NCBI GenBank assembly: GCA_016710525.1
Contig: JADJVQ010000011.1
Location: 1-64,000, forward strand
Length of the DNA stretch: 64,000 bases
Direction of reading: 5' to 3'
Origin: Burkholderiaceae bacterium
Lineage (GTDB): Bacteria; Pseudomonadota; Gammaproteobacteria; Burkholderiales; Burkholderiaceae_E
The position numbers and the translations under genes were made by a program. The notes beneath the pieces were generated by a model. The model saw only the letters and a program-made list of their open reading frames with translations, ran no database searches and was not told the origin of the DNA. Below are positions 27,266 through 35,525 of this stretch, one piece after another (the first letter of the stretch is position 1; every line of letters starts with the position of its first letter).

Positions 27266-28462
27266 TCATTCGAGGCGCTGCCCCGGCTTGGGCCGTTTGC
27301 CGACGGTGACCGGCAGATCGAATTCCTTCCCTTCCCGCACGAAGCGGAAAGTGGCCACGTCGCCGGGCTTGATCTGGGCGATGGTGCTCAGCATATTGGC
27401 CGTGTTGGTGACCGGTTTGCCCTCGACCGCGACCAGGATGTCGCCGACCTTCACACCGGCCTTGTCGGCCGGTCCGCCGCGCATCACGCCAGCAATGATG
27501 GTGCCTTCCTTGCGCGGCAGCTTGAACGCCTCGGCCAGTTCCGGCGTGACGTCCTGGGGTTCGACTCCGATATAACCCCGGGTCACGCTGCCGCTGGCCA
27601 CGATCTGATCCATCACCTGGCGCACCGTCGAGGCCGGGATGGCGAAGCCGATGCCCAGCGAGCCGCCGCTGCGGGAATAGATGGCGGTGTTGATGCCCAG
27701 CAGCCGGCCCTCGGTGTCGACCAGTGCGCCGCCCGAATTTCCGGGATTGATGGCGGCATCGGTCTGGATGAAATTCTCGAAGGTGTTGATGCCCAGCTGA
27801 TTGCGCCCCAGTGCGCTGACGATGCCCATCGTGACCGTCTGGCCCACGCCGAAGGGGTTGCCCACGGCCAGCACGATATCGCCGACCCGCGCGGTTTCGG
27901 CATTGCCGAACACGATCGCGGGCAGCCCCTGCAGTTCCAGGCGAAGGACCGCCAGGTCGGTCTCGGGGTCGCTGCCCACGACCTTCGCCTTGGCGCGGCG
28001 GCCGTCGGTGAGCAGCACTTCGATGTCGTCGGCCGATTCGACGACGTGGTGGTTGGTCAGCACCAGGCCGTCGGCCGATACGATGACGCCGGAGCCCAGG
28101 CTCGAGGCCTGCTGGCGCTGCGAGAACTGTTCGCCGAAGAACCGGCGGAACAGCGGGTCGTTGAGCAGCGGGTGATCACGCGGAACCCGCACTTCCTTGG
28201 TGGTGAAGATGTTGACCACCGACGCGGTCGCGCGGCGGGCCGCTTCGCTGTATGAAAGAATCGGGGCATCTCGGCCCGTGGCCGCGCCCGCTGCCGGGGC
28301 GGGCAGCGGGACGGGCGGCTTGTCGCCGCCCGCTGCCTCGGCCGAGGGGCGGCTCGACAGGCGCGCCGGCAGCCATTGCGGCTGGAACGTCGCCACGATG
28401 AACAAGGCGGCCAGCATCACGGTTATGGCCTGGGCAAACGTCAGCCAGAGGTTACGGAGCAT
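27266..28462 (-). CDS. Membrane-anchored DegS/DegQ-type serine protease (S1C)
   Basis: 398 residues: an N-terminal membrane segment (AITVMLAALFIVATF) with no clear cleavage site, a Pro/Ala-rich linker, a trypsin-like domain with His in TNHHVVES, Asp in ETDLAVLRLE and Ser in INPGNSGGALV, and one C-terminal PDZ domain (GVMRGGPADKAGVKVGDILVAV). Anchor plus single PDZ resembles DegS, which starts sigma-E release; DegQ and DegP have two PDZ domains. Whether it controls sigma-E here is inference. Confidence 0.88.
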   Translation of the reverse strand: MLRNLWLTFAQAITVMLAALFIVATFQPQWLPARLSSRPSAEAAGGDKPPVPLPAPAAGAATGRDAPILSYSEAARRATASVVNIFTTKEVRVPRDHPLLNDPLFRRFFGEQFSQRQQASSLGSGVIVSADGLVLTNHHVVESADDIEVLLTDGRRAKAKVVGSDPETDLAVLRLELQGLPAIVFGNAETARVGDIVLAVGNPFGVGQTVTMGIVSALGRNQLGINTFENFIQTDAAINPGNSGGALVDTEGRLLGINTAIYSRSGGSLGIGFAIPASTVRQVMDQIVASGSVTRGYIGVEPQDVTPELAEAFKLPRKEGTIIAGVMRGGPADKAGVKVGDILVAVEGKPVTNTANMLSTIAQIKPGDVATFRFVREGKEFDLPVTVGKRPKPGQRLE

Positions 28463-28505
28463 GAGGAAGTCGGCGAGCGCGAAGAGGGAAGGAGCGGTAT
28501 CGGGA

Positions 28506-29252
28506 GTGCCGAGAAACCGGGTGGAGCAGCATCTCGCCCGCTATCTGGAGGCCGCACGGTTCAAGGATTATTGCCCAAACGGCCTGCAGGTGGAAGGCGC
28601 GTCCCGGGTGGTGCGAGTGGCCTGTGGCGTGACCGCCAGCCTGGCGTTCGTGCGCGCCGCCGTGCGCGCCGGCGCGGACACCCTGCTCGTCCACCACGGA
28701 TGGTTCTGGCGTGGAGAAGACCCGCGCATGCTGGGTCCCCGCCGCGAGCGCATGGCACTGGTCCTGGCCCATCGCCTGAACCTGTTTGCCTATCATCTGC
28801 CGCTCGATGTGCATCCCCTGGTCGGCAACAACGCGCAACTCGGTGCGCGGCTGGGCTGGCCGACCGCCGGCCGATTCGGTGACGAGGGCCTGGGCTGCTG
28901 GCATGATTTCAGCCAGCCCCAGCCGGTGGCGCTCGTGACCGAGAACCTCGCCACGGTGCTTGGCCGGCCGCCGCTGGTGCTCGGGCCTGCGCGCCGGCGC
29001 ATCCGGCGCATCGCCTGGTGCACCGGCGCCGCCCAGGACATGCTTGCGCAGGCCGCCGAAAACGGCGCGGACGCGTTCGTCAGCGGTGAAGTGTCGGAGC
29101 GCACGACGCATCTGGCGCGCGAGCTGGGAGTGACCTACTTTGCCGCCGGGCATCACGCCACCGAACGCTTCGGGGTGCAGGCGCTGGGCGAACATCTGGC
29201 CCGGGAGTTCGGCATCACCCATCGTTTCATCGACGACCCGAATCCGGTCTAG
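28506..29252 (+). CDS. NIF3-like metal-binding protein (YbgI family)
   Basis: About 248 residues with NIF3 motifs FKDYCPNGLQVEG, LLVHHGWFW (metal-binding His pair), HLPLDVHPLVGNN, and GEVSERTTHLARELGVTYFAAGHHATE. The family binds two metal ions; its reaction is uncertain, and a role in GTP cyclohydrolase-like or cell-envelope processes has been proposed. GTG 28506 was chosen because AAGGAG lies 12 bp upstream and the family sequence begins at once. It is divergent from the Deg-type protease. Confidence 0.85.
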   Translation: MPRNRVEQHLARYLEAARFKDYCPNGLQVEGASRVVRVACGVTASLAFVRAAVRAGADTLLVHHGWFWRGEDPRMLGPRRERMALVLAHRLNLFAYHLPLDVHPLVGNNAQLGARLGWPTAGRFGDEGLGCWHDFSQPQPVALVTENLATVLGRPPLVLGPARRRIRRIAWCTGAAQDMLAQAAENGADAFVSGEVSERTTHLARELGVTYFAAGHHATERFGVQALGEHLAREFGITHRFIDDPNPV

Positions 29253-29261
29253 GCCGGCTCG

Positions 29262-29286
29262 AAACACGGGTGCAGGCCCGTGTTTT
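29262..29286. terminator. Bidirectional terminator between NIF3 and mscL
   Basis: A 9-bp perfect stem (AAACACGGG with CCCGTGTTT) and 6-nt loop lie in the gap between two convergent genes. The A/T base of the stem gives a short U-tract on either strand (TTTT on the plus strand). Confidence 0.6.
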
Positions 29287-29332
29287 CCCGTCGCAGCCGA
29301 TGGCCCGGCGACCGGCCCTCGGCCATCCGGTG

Positions 29333-29764
29333 TCAGGCGCGCGACTTGAGCACGTCGCGGATCTCGCGAAGCAGCACTTCGCTGGCCGGCGGAGCGGCCG
29401 GCGCGGGCGCGGGCTCTTCCTTTTTCCAGCGGTTCATCGACTTGACCAGCATGAAAATGATGAACGCAAGGATGATGAAGTTGAGCAGGATCGTGATGAA
29501 GTTGCCGTACGCGAACACGGGCACGCCCGCCTTCTTGAGTGCGTCCAGGGTCATGGCGGTGCCTGCGGGCACCTGGCCGAGAGGAACCAGCAGGCTGCTG
29601 AAGTCGAGCTTGCCGCCCATCAGCGCGGCAATGACCGGCATGATCAGGTCGCCGACCAGCGAATCGACGATCTTGCCGAAGGCCGCTCCGATGATGACCC
29701 CGACAGCGAGGTCCATCACATTGCCCTTCATCGCAAACGCTTTGAACTCGTTCATCATCGACAT
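29333..29764 (-). CDS. mscL: Large-conductance mechanosensitive channel MscL
   Basis: 143 residues with the family N-terminus MNEFKAFAMKGNVMDLAVGVIIGAAFGKIVDSLVGD, a second helix FITILLNFIILAFIIFMLVK, and a charged C-terminal helix. It is the emergency release valve in hypo-osmotic shock. ATG 29764 is fixed by GGAGGT 7 bp upstream. Confidence 0.95.
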   Translation of the reverse strand: MSMMNEFKAFAMKGNVMDLAVGVIIGAAFGKIVDSLVGDLIMPVIAALMGGKLDFSSLLVPLGQVPAGTAMTLDALKKAGVPVFAYGNFITILLNFIILAFIIFMLVKSMNRWKKEEPAPAPAAPPASEVLLREIRDVLKSRA

Positions 29765-30258
29765 GAGTAGACCTCCAGTTTTTTGTAGTTGCCGCAGCGG
29801 GGCGCGCAATGAGTTCAGTGGCCGCGGCCGGTGCCACGGTATCGCCGGCGCACGAGTCCGATCGACTCGGGCCGGACATTCAAGTTAGCACAGAGGGCAG
29901 CGCAATCCGGGTGCCGCGGACCAAACCTGTCCGGCCGGAAACAATCGTTCAACTCGAATCCGATGTTTCGCACACCCGGGCCAGCGGGTCGCGCGTCGCC
30001 TCCTCGCCCACATTCGCCGAATCGGTTCCCGGACGGGTTTCTCTTGCGCATCGCAATAAGCTAAAATCTCGAGTTGTCCGTGCGGCGCAATCCGGCATCG
30101 TGTCGCGCACGCACCCGGTTGCGCGACTCGATCTTCGTTCGGATTGCGTTGCGCATCGGCGGCCAGCTTGTCGTTTCGCGCAGGCGCTTGCCTGCGAGTT
30201 CGTGCAGTCGGCAGCCTTCGTCCCTAATCTTCCAGAGCGATCAGATTTCAGGAAACCC
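29765..30258. other. Intergenic region between divergent mscL and petA
   Basis: A 494-bp stretch without a credible gene; all frames crossing it are extensions or shadows of petA and mscL. It must hold promoters for both. TAAAAT at 30062-30067 resembles a -10 element for petA, but would leave a leader of about 190 nt and has no good -35. No convincing RNA structure was found by eye. Confidence 0.6.
30062..30067 (+). promoter_or_regulatory. Possible -10 element (TAAAAT) for the petABC operon
   Basis: TAAAAT lies in the most AT-rich part of the long petA upstream region (ATAAGCTAAAATCTC). It matches the -10 consensus at 5 of 6 positions, with no clear -35 at the right distance. Confidence 0.3.
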
Positions 30259-30867
30259 GTCATGAGCGATTCCTCCCTGCTTCCAGACGACCCGACGCGC
30301 CGCAGTGCGCTGCTCACCACCTGCGCGGTGGGGGCGGCCGGCGGTGCCGCGGTTGCCTGGCCCTTCCTGAAAAGTCTGAAGCCCTCGGAGCGTGCGCTGG
30401 CCGCCGGGGCGCCGGTTGAAGTCGACATCGGATCGCTCGCCCCCGGTGAGCTCAAGCGCGTCGAATGGCGCGGCAAGCCGGTGTGGGTCGTTCGCCGCAC
30501 CCCCGAGATGCTCGAAACGCTCAAGAAAACCGAGCCGCAGCTGGCCGATCCCGCCTCAGACCGCAAGGCCTACCCGACGCCGGATTACGCCAAGAACACG
30601 CATCGCTCGATCAAGCCGGAGTACCTGGTCGTCGTGGGCATCTGCTCGCACCTCGGATGCTCGCCTTCAGAAAAGTTCACGCCGGGCGCCCAGCCTTCGC
30701 TGCCGGACGACTGGACCGGAGGCTTCCTGTGCCCGTGCCACGGCTCCACTTTCGATCTCGCCGGACGGGTGTTCAAGAACAAACCTGCACCGGACAACCT
30801 CGAAGTGCCCCCGCACACCTACCTCAGCGATTCTCGGATCCTGATCGGCGAAGACAAGAAGGCCTGA
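30259..30867 (+). CDS. petA: Ubiquinol-cytochrome c reductase iron-sulfur subunit (Rieske)
   Basis: 202 residues. The N-terminus carries a twin-arginine-type motif (TRRSALLT) followed by a membrane helix. The Rieske cluster ligands are in CSHLGC (about residue 134) and CPCHGS. It receives electrons from ubiquinol in complex III. ATG 30259 was chosen because it gives MSDSSLLPDD, the normal N-terminus; the open frame extends far upstream. It leads petABC, with 18 bp to petB. Confidence 0.94.
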   Translation, partial: VMSDSSLLPDDPTRRSALLTTCAVGAAGGAAVAWPFLKSLKPSERALAAGAPVEVDIGSLAPGELKRVEWRGKPVWVVRRTPEMLETLKKTEPQLADPASDRKAYPTPDYAKNTHRSIKPEYLVVVGICSHLGCSPSEKFTPGAQPSLPDDWTGGFLCPCHGSTFDLAGRVFKNKPAPDNLEVPPHTYLSDSRILIGEDKKA

Positions 30868-30885
30868 GCGAAGGAAGCAAAGACC

Positions 30886-32307
30886 ATGGCTGTGGAGAAG
30901 CAACTACCCGCAAACGCTCCGGCGTTCGACAAGGCGCTCGCCTGGGTCGACGCCCGGTTCCCGCTCACGTCCACCTGGAAAGCGCACCTTTCCGAGTACT
31001 ACGCGCCCAAGAACTTCAACTTCTGGTACTTCTTCGGCTCGCTGGCCATGTTGGTCTTGGTCATTCAGATCCTGACCGGCATTTTCCTGACGATGCATTA
31101 CAAGCCGGACGCGTCGCTGAACTCGGCCGGCGTGCCGGTCGCGTTCGCCGCCGTCGAGTACATCATGCGCGATGTGCCCTACGGCTGGCTGATCCGGTAC
31201 ATGCATTCCACCGGCGCCTCGGCCTTCTTCGTCGTGGTGTACCTGCACATGTTCCGCGGGCTGATGTACGGCTCGTACCGCAAGCCGCGGGAACTGATCT
31301 GGGTGTTCGGCTGCGCGATCTTCCTTTGCCTGATGGCGGAAGCCTTCATGGGCTATCTGCTGCCCTGGGGCCAGATGTCGTACTGGGGTGCCCAGGTCAT
31401 CGTCAACCTGTTTGCCGCGATCCCCTTCATCGGCCCCGATCTGTCGATCTGGATCCGGGGCGACTACGTGGTGGGCGACGCCACCCTGAACCGTTTCTTC
31501 GCCTTCCATGTCATCGCGGTGCCGCTGGTGCTGCTGGGTCTGGTCGTGGCGCACATCGTGGCCCTGCACGAGGTCGGTTCGAACAATCCGGACGGCGTCG
31601 AGATCAAGGCCAAGAAGGACGCCTCGGGCAAGCCGCTGGACGGGATTCCCTTCCACCCGTACTACACCGTGCACGACATCGTCGGGGTATGCGGTTTCCT
31701 GATCGTGTTTTCGGCGGTGGTGTTCTTTTCGCCGGAGCTGGGCGGGTACTTCCTCGAGTACAACAACTTCATCCCGGCCAACCCGCTGCAGACGCCGCCG
31801 CACATCGCGCCGGTCTGGTACTTCACGCCGTTCTACTCGATCCTGCGCGCGATCACCGACACCTTCCTGATGTACTGGATGACGCCCTTCCTGATCCTGT
31901 ACGCGCTGCTGGTGCTGGTCAGCGCGCGCAATGCGGCGGTCAAGCTGATCGTGCCGGCGCTGTGCGTCGTGCTGATCGGCGGCTTCTTCGTCATCGACGC
32001 CAAGTTCTGGGGCGTGGTGGCGATGGGTGCCTCGGTCATGATCTTCTTTGCGCTGCCCTGGATCGACAACAGTCCGGTCAAGTCCATCCGCTATCGGCCC
32101 GGATGGCACAAGTGGGTGTACGGCATCTTCGTCGTGGTGTTCCTCGTGCTCGGCTATTTCGGGGTGTTGGCTCCGTCGGAAATCGGCCAGATCGTCTCGA
32201 TGATCGGCACGTTGCTGTACTTCGGCTTTTTCATGCTGATGCCCTGGTGGAGCGCCATGGGCGAATTCAAGCCGGTGCCCGATCGGGTCACCTTCGCGGC
32301 GCACTGA
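30886..32307 (+). CDS. petB: Cytochrome b of the bc1 complex
   Basis: A 473-residue cytochrome b with its heme-ligand histidine pairs in the helix regions MHSTGASAFFVVVYLHMFRG and FHVIAVPLVLLGLVVAHIVALHEV, and the Qo-site region around PVWYFTPFY. It is an integral membrane protein that oxidises ubiquinol and reduces quinone at the inner site. Confidence 0.95.
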   Translation: MAVEKQLPANAPAFDKALAWVDARFPLTSTWKAHLSEYYAPKNFNFWYFFGSLAMLVLVIQILTGIFLTMHYKPDASLNSAGVPVAFAAVEYIMRDVPYGWLIRYMHSTGASAFFVVVYLHMFRGLMYGSYRKPRELIWVFGCAIFLCLMAEAFMGYLLPWGQMSYWGAQVIVNLFAAIPFIGPDLSIWIRGDYVVGDATLNRFFAFHVIAVPLVLLGLVVAHIVALHEVGSNNPDGVEIKAKKDASGKPLDGIPFHPYYTVHDIVGVCGFLIVFSAVVFFSPELGGYFLEYNNFIPANPLQTPPHIAPVWYFTPFYSILRAITDTFLMYWMTPFLILYALLVLVSARNAAVKLIVPALCVVLIGGFFVIDAKFWGVVAMGASVMIFFALPWIDNSPVKSIRYRPGWHKWVYGIFVVVFLVLGYFGVLAPSEIGQIVSMIGTLLYFGFFMLMPWWSAMGEFKPVPDRVTFAAH

Positions 32308-32324
32308 GGCAAAGACCAGACACC

Positions 32325-33191
32325 ATGAAGACCTTCCGCAAGTTCATCGCCGCACTGCCGTTGGCCTTGGGCCTGTCACTGGCCCAGGCCAGTGGGGGCG
32401 GCTATCCGCTGGATCATTTCCCAGTCGAGAAGCTCACTGATGTCGCGGCCCTGCAAAGTGGCGCCAAGCTGTTCGTCAACTACTGCCTGAACTGTCATGG
32501 CGCCTCATCGATGCGCTACAACCGGCTGCAGGACATCGGTCTGACGGAAGATCAGATCCGCAAGAACCTGCTGTTCAGCGCGGAAAAGGTCGGCGAGCAG
32601 ATGAAGGTGGCGATCACGCCCGACGACGCCAAGGAATGGTTTGGCGCGCTGCCGCCCGACCTGTCCGTGATCGCCCGGGCACGTGCCTCGGGCAGCGGCA
32701 GCGGTGCCGACTGGCTCTACACCTATCTGCGCTCCTATTACCGCGACAGCACCCGGGCGACCGGCTGGAACAACGCGCTGTTCGAAAACGTCGGCATGCC
32801 TCATGTGTTCTGGGAGCTCCAGGGCACCCGCGGCGTGAGTATCGAAGAGATCAAGCCGGTCAAGGACGAAAAGACGGCCGCGGTCACCGGTTTCCAGAAG
32901 GTGACGATCGCATTCGATTCGGCCGGGCAGCGAAGCGAGAAGGCCGAGAAGCTCGAGGGCAAGAATCACCACGAGAAGCGCGAGTTCGTTCTGGGCAAAG
33001 CCGAAGGCGGCAAGCTGTCGCAGAGCCAGTACGACGAAACGGTGGCCGATCTGGTTGCCTACATCACTTTCATGTCCGATCCGTCGGCGCGCGCTCGTAC
33101 CCAGCTGGGCGTCTGGGTCCTGCTTTTCCTGTCGATTCTGATGGTGCTGGCCTGGTGGCTGAACCGGGAATTCTGGAAGGACGTCAAGTAA
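32325..33191 (+). CDS. petC: Cytochrome c1
   Basis: 288 residues. A signal peptide (FIAALPLALGLSLAQA) leads to the heme c site CLNCHG near residue 52, a methionine-ligand region further on, and one C-terminal anchor (GVWVLLFLSILMVLAWWLNREFW). It passes electrons from the Rieske protein to soluble cytochrome c. A segment near residues 175-235 (KPVKDEKTAAVTGFQKV) is the Burkholderiales-type insertion. A strong terminator follows. Confidence 0.95.
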   Translation: MKTFRKFIAALPLALGLSLAQASGGGYPLDHFPVEKLTDVAALQSGAKLFVNYCLNCHGASSMRYNRLQDIGLTEDQIRKNLLFSAEKVGEQMKVAITPDDAKEWFGALPPDLSVIARARASGSGSGADWLYTYLRSYYRDSTRATGWNNALFENVGMPHVFWELQGTRGVSIEEIKPVKDEKTAAVTGFQKVTIAFDSAGQRSEKAEKLEGKNHHEKREFVLGKAEGGKLSQSQYDETVADLVAYITFMSDPSARARTQLGVWVLLFLSILMVLAWWLNREFWKDVK

Positions 33192-33214
33192 GCCGCGTCG
33201 AAACAAGTCGCTCG

Positions 33215-33251
33215 GGGTGAGCCGATACCCGGCTCACCCTGATTTTTTTTT
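33215..33251 (+). terminator. Intrinsic terminator after petABC
   Basis: A 10-bp perfect stem (GGGTGAGCCG with CGGCTCACCC) and 5-nt loop are followed by TGA and nine T residues. It ends the petABC transcript; sspA begins 35 bp later and so needs its own promoter or read-through. Confidence 0.92.
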
Positions 33252-33286
33252 AAGAACGTCAATCTTCACCCTGGGAGCCGCTCGCC

Positions 33287-33901
33287 ATGATGGTTCTGTA
33301 TTCGGGCACTACCTGTCCGTTCAGCCAGCGCTGCCGCTTCGTGCTGTTCGAAAAAGGCATGGACTTCGAGATCCGCGATGTCGATCTCTACAACAAGCCT
33401 GAGGACATCTCGATCATGAACCCCTACGGCCAGGTGCCTATCCTGGTCGAGCGTGATCTGATCCTGTACGAGTCGAACATCATCAACGAGTACATCGACG
33501 AGCGCTTTCCGCATCCGCAGCTGATGCCTGCCGATCCGGTGATGCGCGCGCGCGCGCGCCTGTTCCTGTTCAATTTCGAGCGCGAGCTGTTCATCCATGT
33601 GCAGCAGCTGGAGCGGCGCGATCACCACAAGGATGCGTCCAAGCAGATGGACAAGGCGCGCCAGCAGATCCGCGACCGCCTCACCCAGCTCACGCCCATC
33701 TTCATCAAGAACAAGTTCATCCTGGGCGACGACTTCTCGATGCTCGACGTGGCGCTGGCTCCGCTGCTCTGGCGCCTTGACCACTACGGCATCGAGATGC
33801 CCAAGACGACCGCGCCGCTGCTGCGCTATGCTGAACGGATCTTCTCGCGCCCGGCCTATATCGAGGCGCTGACCCCGTCCGAGAAAGTGATGCGACGCTG
33901 A
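33287..33901 (+). CDS. sspA: Stringent starvation protein A (glutathione S-transferase fold)
   Basis: 204 residues: an N-terminal thioredoxin-like GST domain (LYSGTTCPFSQRCRFVLFEKGMDF, NPYGQVPILVERDLILYESNIINEYIDERFPHP split over residues 45-77) and an all-alpha C-terminal domain. SspA binds RNA polymerase. Codons for MRARARLF contain an uninterrupted (GC)8 run at 33544-33559. Confidence 0.93.
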   Translation: MMVLYSGTTCPFSQRCRFVLFEKGMDFEIRDVDLYNKPEDISIMNPYGQVPILVERDLILYESNIINEYIDERFPHPQLMPADPVMRARARLFLFNFERELFIHVQQLERRDHHKDASKQMDKARQQIRDRLTQLTPIFIKNKFILGDDFSMLDVALAPLLWRLDHYGIEMPKTTAPLLRYAERIFSRPAYIEALTPSEKVMRR

Positions 33902-33926
33902 GCGGCGCACCCGGCCACCGCCAGGG

Positions 33927-34658
33927 ATGACCCACGTGAGCGAACTCTCGACCAAACCCTACCTGATCCGCGCGATCTACGAATGGTGCTCCGACAACGG
34001 GTACCGGCCGTACATCGCGGTGGTCGTCGACGAGCGCACGCAGGTGCCGTTCGAGTTCGTCCGCAATGGCGAGATCGTGCTGAACGTCTCTCCCGAGGCC
34101 ACCAACCATCTGGTGATCGGCAACGATCTCATCGAATTCGAGGCCCGCTTCAACCGGGTCGCGCGCAACGTGTCGGTGCCGATCGGCAATGTCACCGCCA
34201 TCTATGCGGCCGAGAACGGCCACGGGATGGCCTTCGAGGTGCCCAAAGCCCTGGCCGTGGTCGAGCCCAAGGCGCCGCGCACTGCACGCGGGCTGCGCGA
34301 GGCGACCCCGGCCGCCGAGACAGCCGAAGCGCCGCAGGAAGGGGCCCCGGCCGAGTCGGCACCGGTGGAGCTGAGTTCGGTGCCCAGTGGCCGGCGCCGC
34401 AGCACCGGCAAGTCCAGTCCCGCGGCAACGCCGGCCGAGGCAGTCCCGCCGGCCATGTCGCTGGTGCCGGGCGGCACCCCGTCCCGGGAGACGCCGCCGC
34501 CGCCTGTGCTGGTCGAGTCCGCGCCCAGTGATCAGCCTCAGCCGGAGGCCGGTTCGCCGGATCCGGCGACCGAATCGCCCGAAGGGGGAGACGATCCTTC
34601 CCCGTCCGCGCCGCCGTCCCGCAAGGGTGGACGGCCGCGGCTCACGCGCGTGAAGTGA
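33927..34658 (+). CDS. sspB: ClpXP specificity-enhancing factor SspB
   Basis: A 243-residue protein. Residues about 5-115 form the SspB substrate-binding fold (KPYLIRAIYEWCSDNGYRPY, PFEFVRNGEIVLNVSPEAT). The remaining 125 or so residues are Pro/Ala/Glu-rich and disordered, far longer than in E. coli, and end in GGRPRLTRVK, which matches the ClpX-tethering tail of E. coli SspB (GGRPALRVVK). It delivers ssrA-tagged proteins to ClpXP. tRNA-Thr starts 4 bp after its stop. Confidence 0.93.
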   Translation: MTHVSELSTKPYLIRAIYEWCSDNGYRPYIAVVVDERTQVPFEFVRNGEIVLNVSPEATNHLVIGNDLIEFEARFNRVARNVSVPIGNVTAIYAAENGHGMAFEVPKALAVVEPKAPRTARGLREATPAAETAEAPQEGAPAESAPVELSSVPSGRRRSTGKSSPAATPAEAVPPAMSLVPGGTPSRETPPPPVLVESAPSDQPQPEAGSPDPATESPEGGDDPSPSAPPSRKGGRPRLTRVK

Positions 34659-34662
34659 ATTT

Positions 34663-34738
34663 GCCGGCTTAGCTCAGTTGGTAGAGCAACCGCCTTGTAA
34701 GCGGTAGGTCGCCTGTTCGAGTCAGGCAGTCGGCACCA
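34663..34738 (+). tRNA. tRNA-Thr (anticodon UGU)
   Basis: A full cloverleaf reads by eye. The acceptor GCCGGCT pairs with AGTCGGC (one G-U), the D arm is GCTC/GAGC, the anticodon stem ACCGC/GCGGT closes loop CTTGTAA with TGT at 34696-34698, and the T arm is GCCTG-TTCGAGT-CAGGC. The CCA end is encoded. It lies 4 bp after sspB and is followed by the accessory operon at 34845. Confidence 0.96.
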
Positions 34739-34797
34739 CCATTGGCGGTGGCAGCGTTACAGGTGAGCGTGCCATTCTTGGTGTACGGACAGTGCCG

Positions 34798-34826
34798 TTG
34801 CCATCGCCCTGACCGATCTGTACTCT
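34798..34826 (+). promoter_or_regulatory. Candidate sigma-70 promoter of the GntR operon
   Basis: TTGCCA (5 of 6 to the -35 consensus) is followed at exactly 17 bp by TACTCT, a weak -10, which falls inside the palindrome at 34815-34844. If used, the leader would be only about a dozen bases and a bound repressor would cover the -10. Confidence 0.4.
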
Positions 34827-34844
34827 GTATACAGAGTACAGATC
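34815..34844 (+). promoter_or_regulatory. Perfect 30-bp palindromic operator abutting the gntR start
   Basis: The left half GATCTGTACTCTGTA is the exact reverse complement of the right half, with no spacer and no mismatch. The centre TGTATACA fits the GT-N(4-5)-AC core recognised by GntR/FadR-type regulators. The last base is immediately before the ATG of the regulator gene, so the site is probably its own operator and controls the whole operon. Confidence 0.85.
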
Positions 34845-35525
34845 ATGTCCGCCCAGCTCGTCAAACTCGCGACCACTCCCGATCTCGTCGATCGCGTCTA
34901 CCGCTCATTGCTGGATGCGATCAGCGACGGTTCGCTCGCGCCCGGCCAGCGCATCACCCAGGAAGACGTCGCCGAGCAGCTCGCGGTGTCGCGCCAGCCG
35001 GTGCTGCAGGCGCTGCGCCTGCTCAAGAAGGACGGCTTCATCCAGGACGCGCCCGGGCGTGGCGTGCAGGTCGCGCCGCTGGATGTGCGCTGGATGAGCA
35101 AGGTCTATGAAGTGCGCGGCGCGCTCGATGCGCTGGCCGCCCGCCTGGCCGCCGAGCGCCATCAGCGCATCGACCCCGCGTTGATTGCGCGAGGGCGCAA
35201 GCTCGCACAAGGCAAGAATGTGCAGGCCATGCTGGACGCCGACCTGGCCTTTCACCAGGCGATTTACGACGCGGCCGACAACCCGCTGATCGGCAGCATG
35301 GCCGACCAGCACTGGCGGCACCTGCGCCGCGTGATGGGCGCGGTGCTGCAGACCAGCCAGCGCGACACGGTCTGGGACGAGCACGAGGCGATTGCAAAGG
35401 CGATCGCGGCAGGGCAGGGACGCCGTGCCGCCGAACTGATCGAACAGCACAGTACTAAGGCCAGCCATGCACTGGCGATCCGGCTCAATCAGGTTCTCAC
35501 ACTGACATCAGGAGACAAATCATGA
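34845..35525 (+). CDS. GntR family regulator, FadR/FCD subfamily
   Basis: 226 residues. The winged helix spans about residues 12-78 (DGSLAPGQRITQEDVAEQLAVSRQPV, GFIQDAPGRGVQV). The FCD ligand domain has metal-binding-type residues in DADLAFHQAIYDAADNP, DQHWRHLRR and DEHEAIAKAI. It overlaps the dioxygenase gene by 4 nt. No obvious Shine-Dalgarno precedes its ATG because the palindrome ends there, so initiation may be leader-poor. It is most likely an autoregulated repressor released by a pathway acid; ligand unknown. Confidence 0.92.
   Translation: MSAQLVKLATTPDLVDRVYRSLLDAISDGSLAPGQRITQEDVAEQLAVSRQPVLQALRLLKKDGFIQDAPGRGVQVAPLDVRWMSKVYEVRGALDALAARLAAERHQRIDPALIARGRKLAQGKNVQAMLDADLAFHQAIYDAADNPLIGSMADQHWRHLRRVMGAVLQTSQRDTVWDEHEAIAKAIAAGQGRRAAELIEQHSTKASHALAIRLNQVLTLTSGDKS

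Noticed and set aside
29809..30258. 150-codon in-frame extension upstream of petA
   Set aside because: It lacks the family N-terminus and contains no ribosome site; ATG 30259 gives the normal Rieske start with a Tat-type signal.
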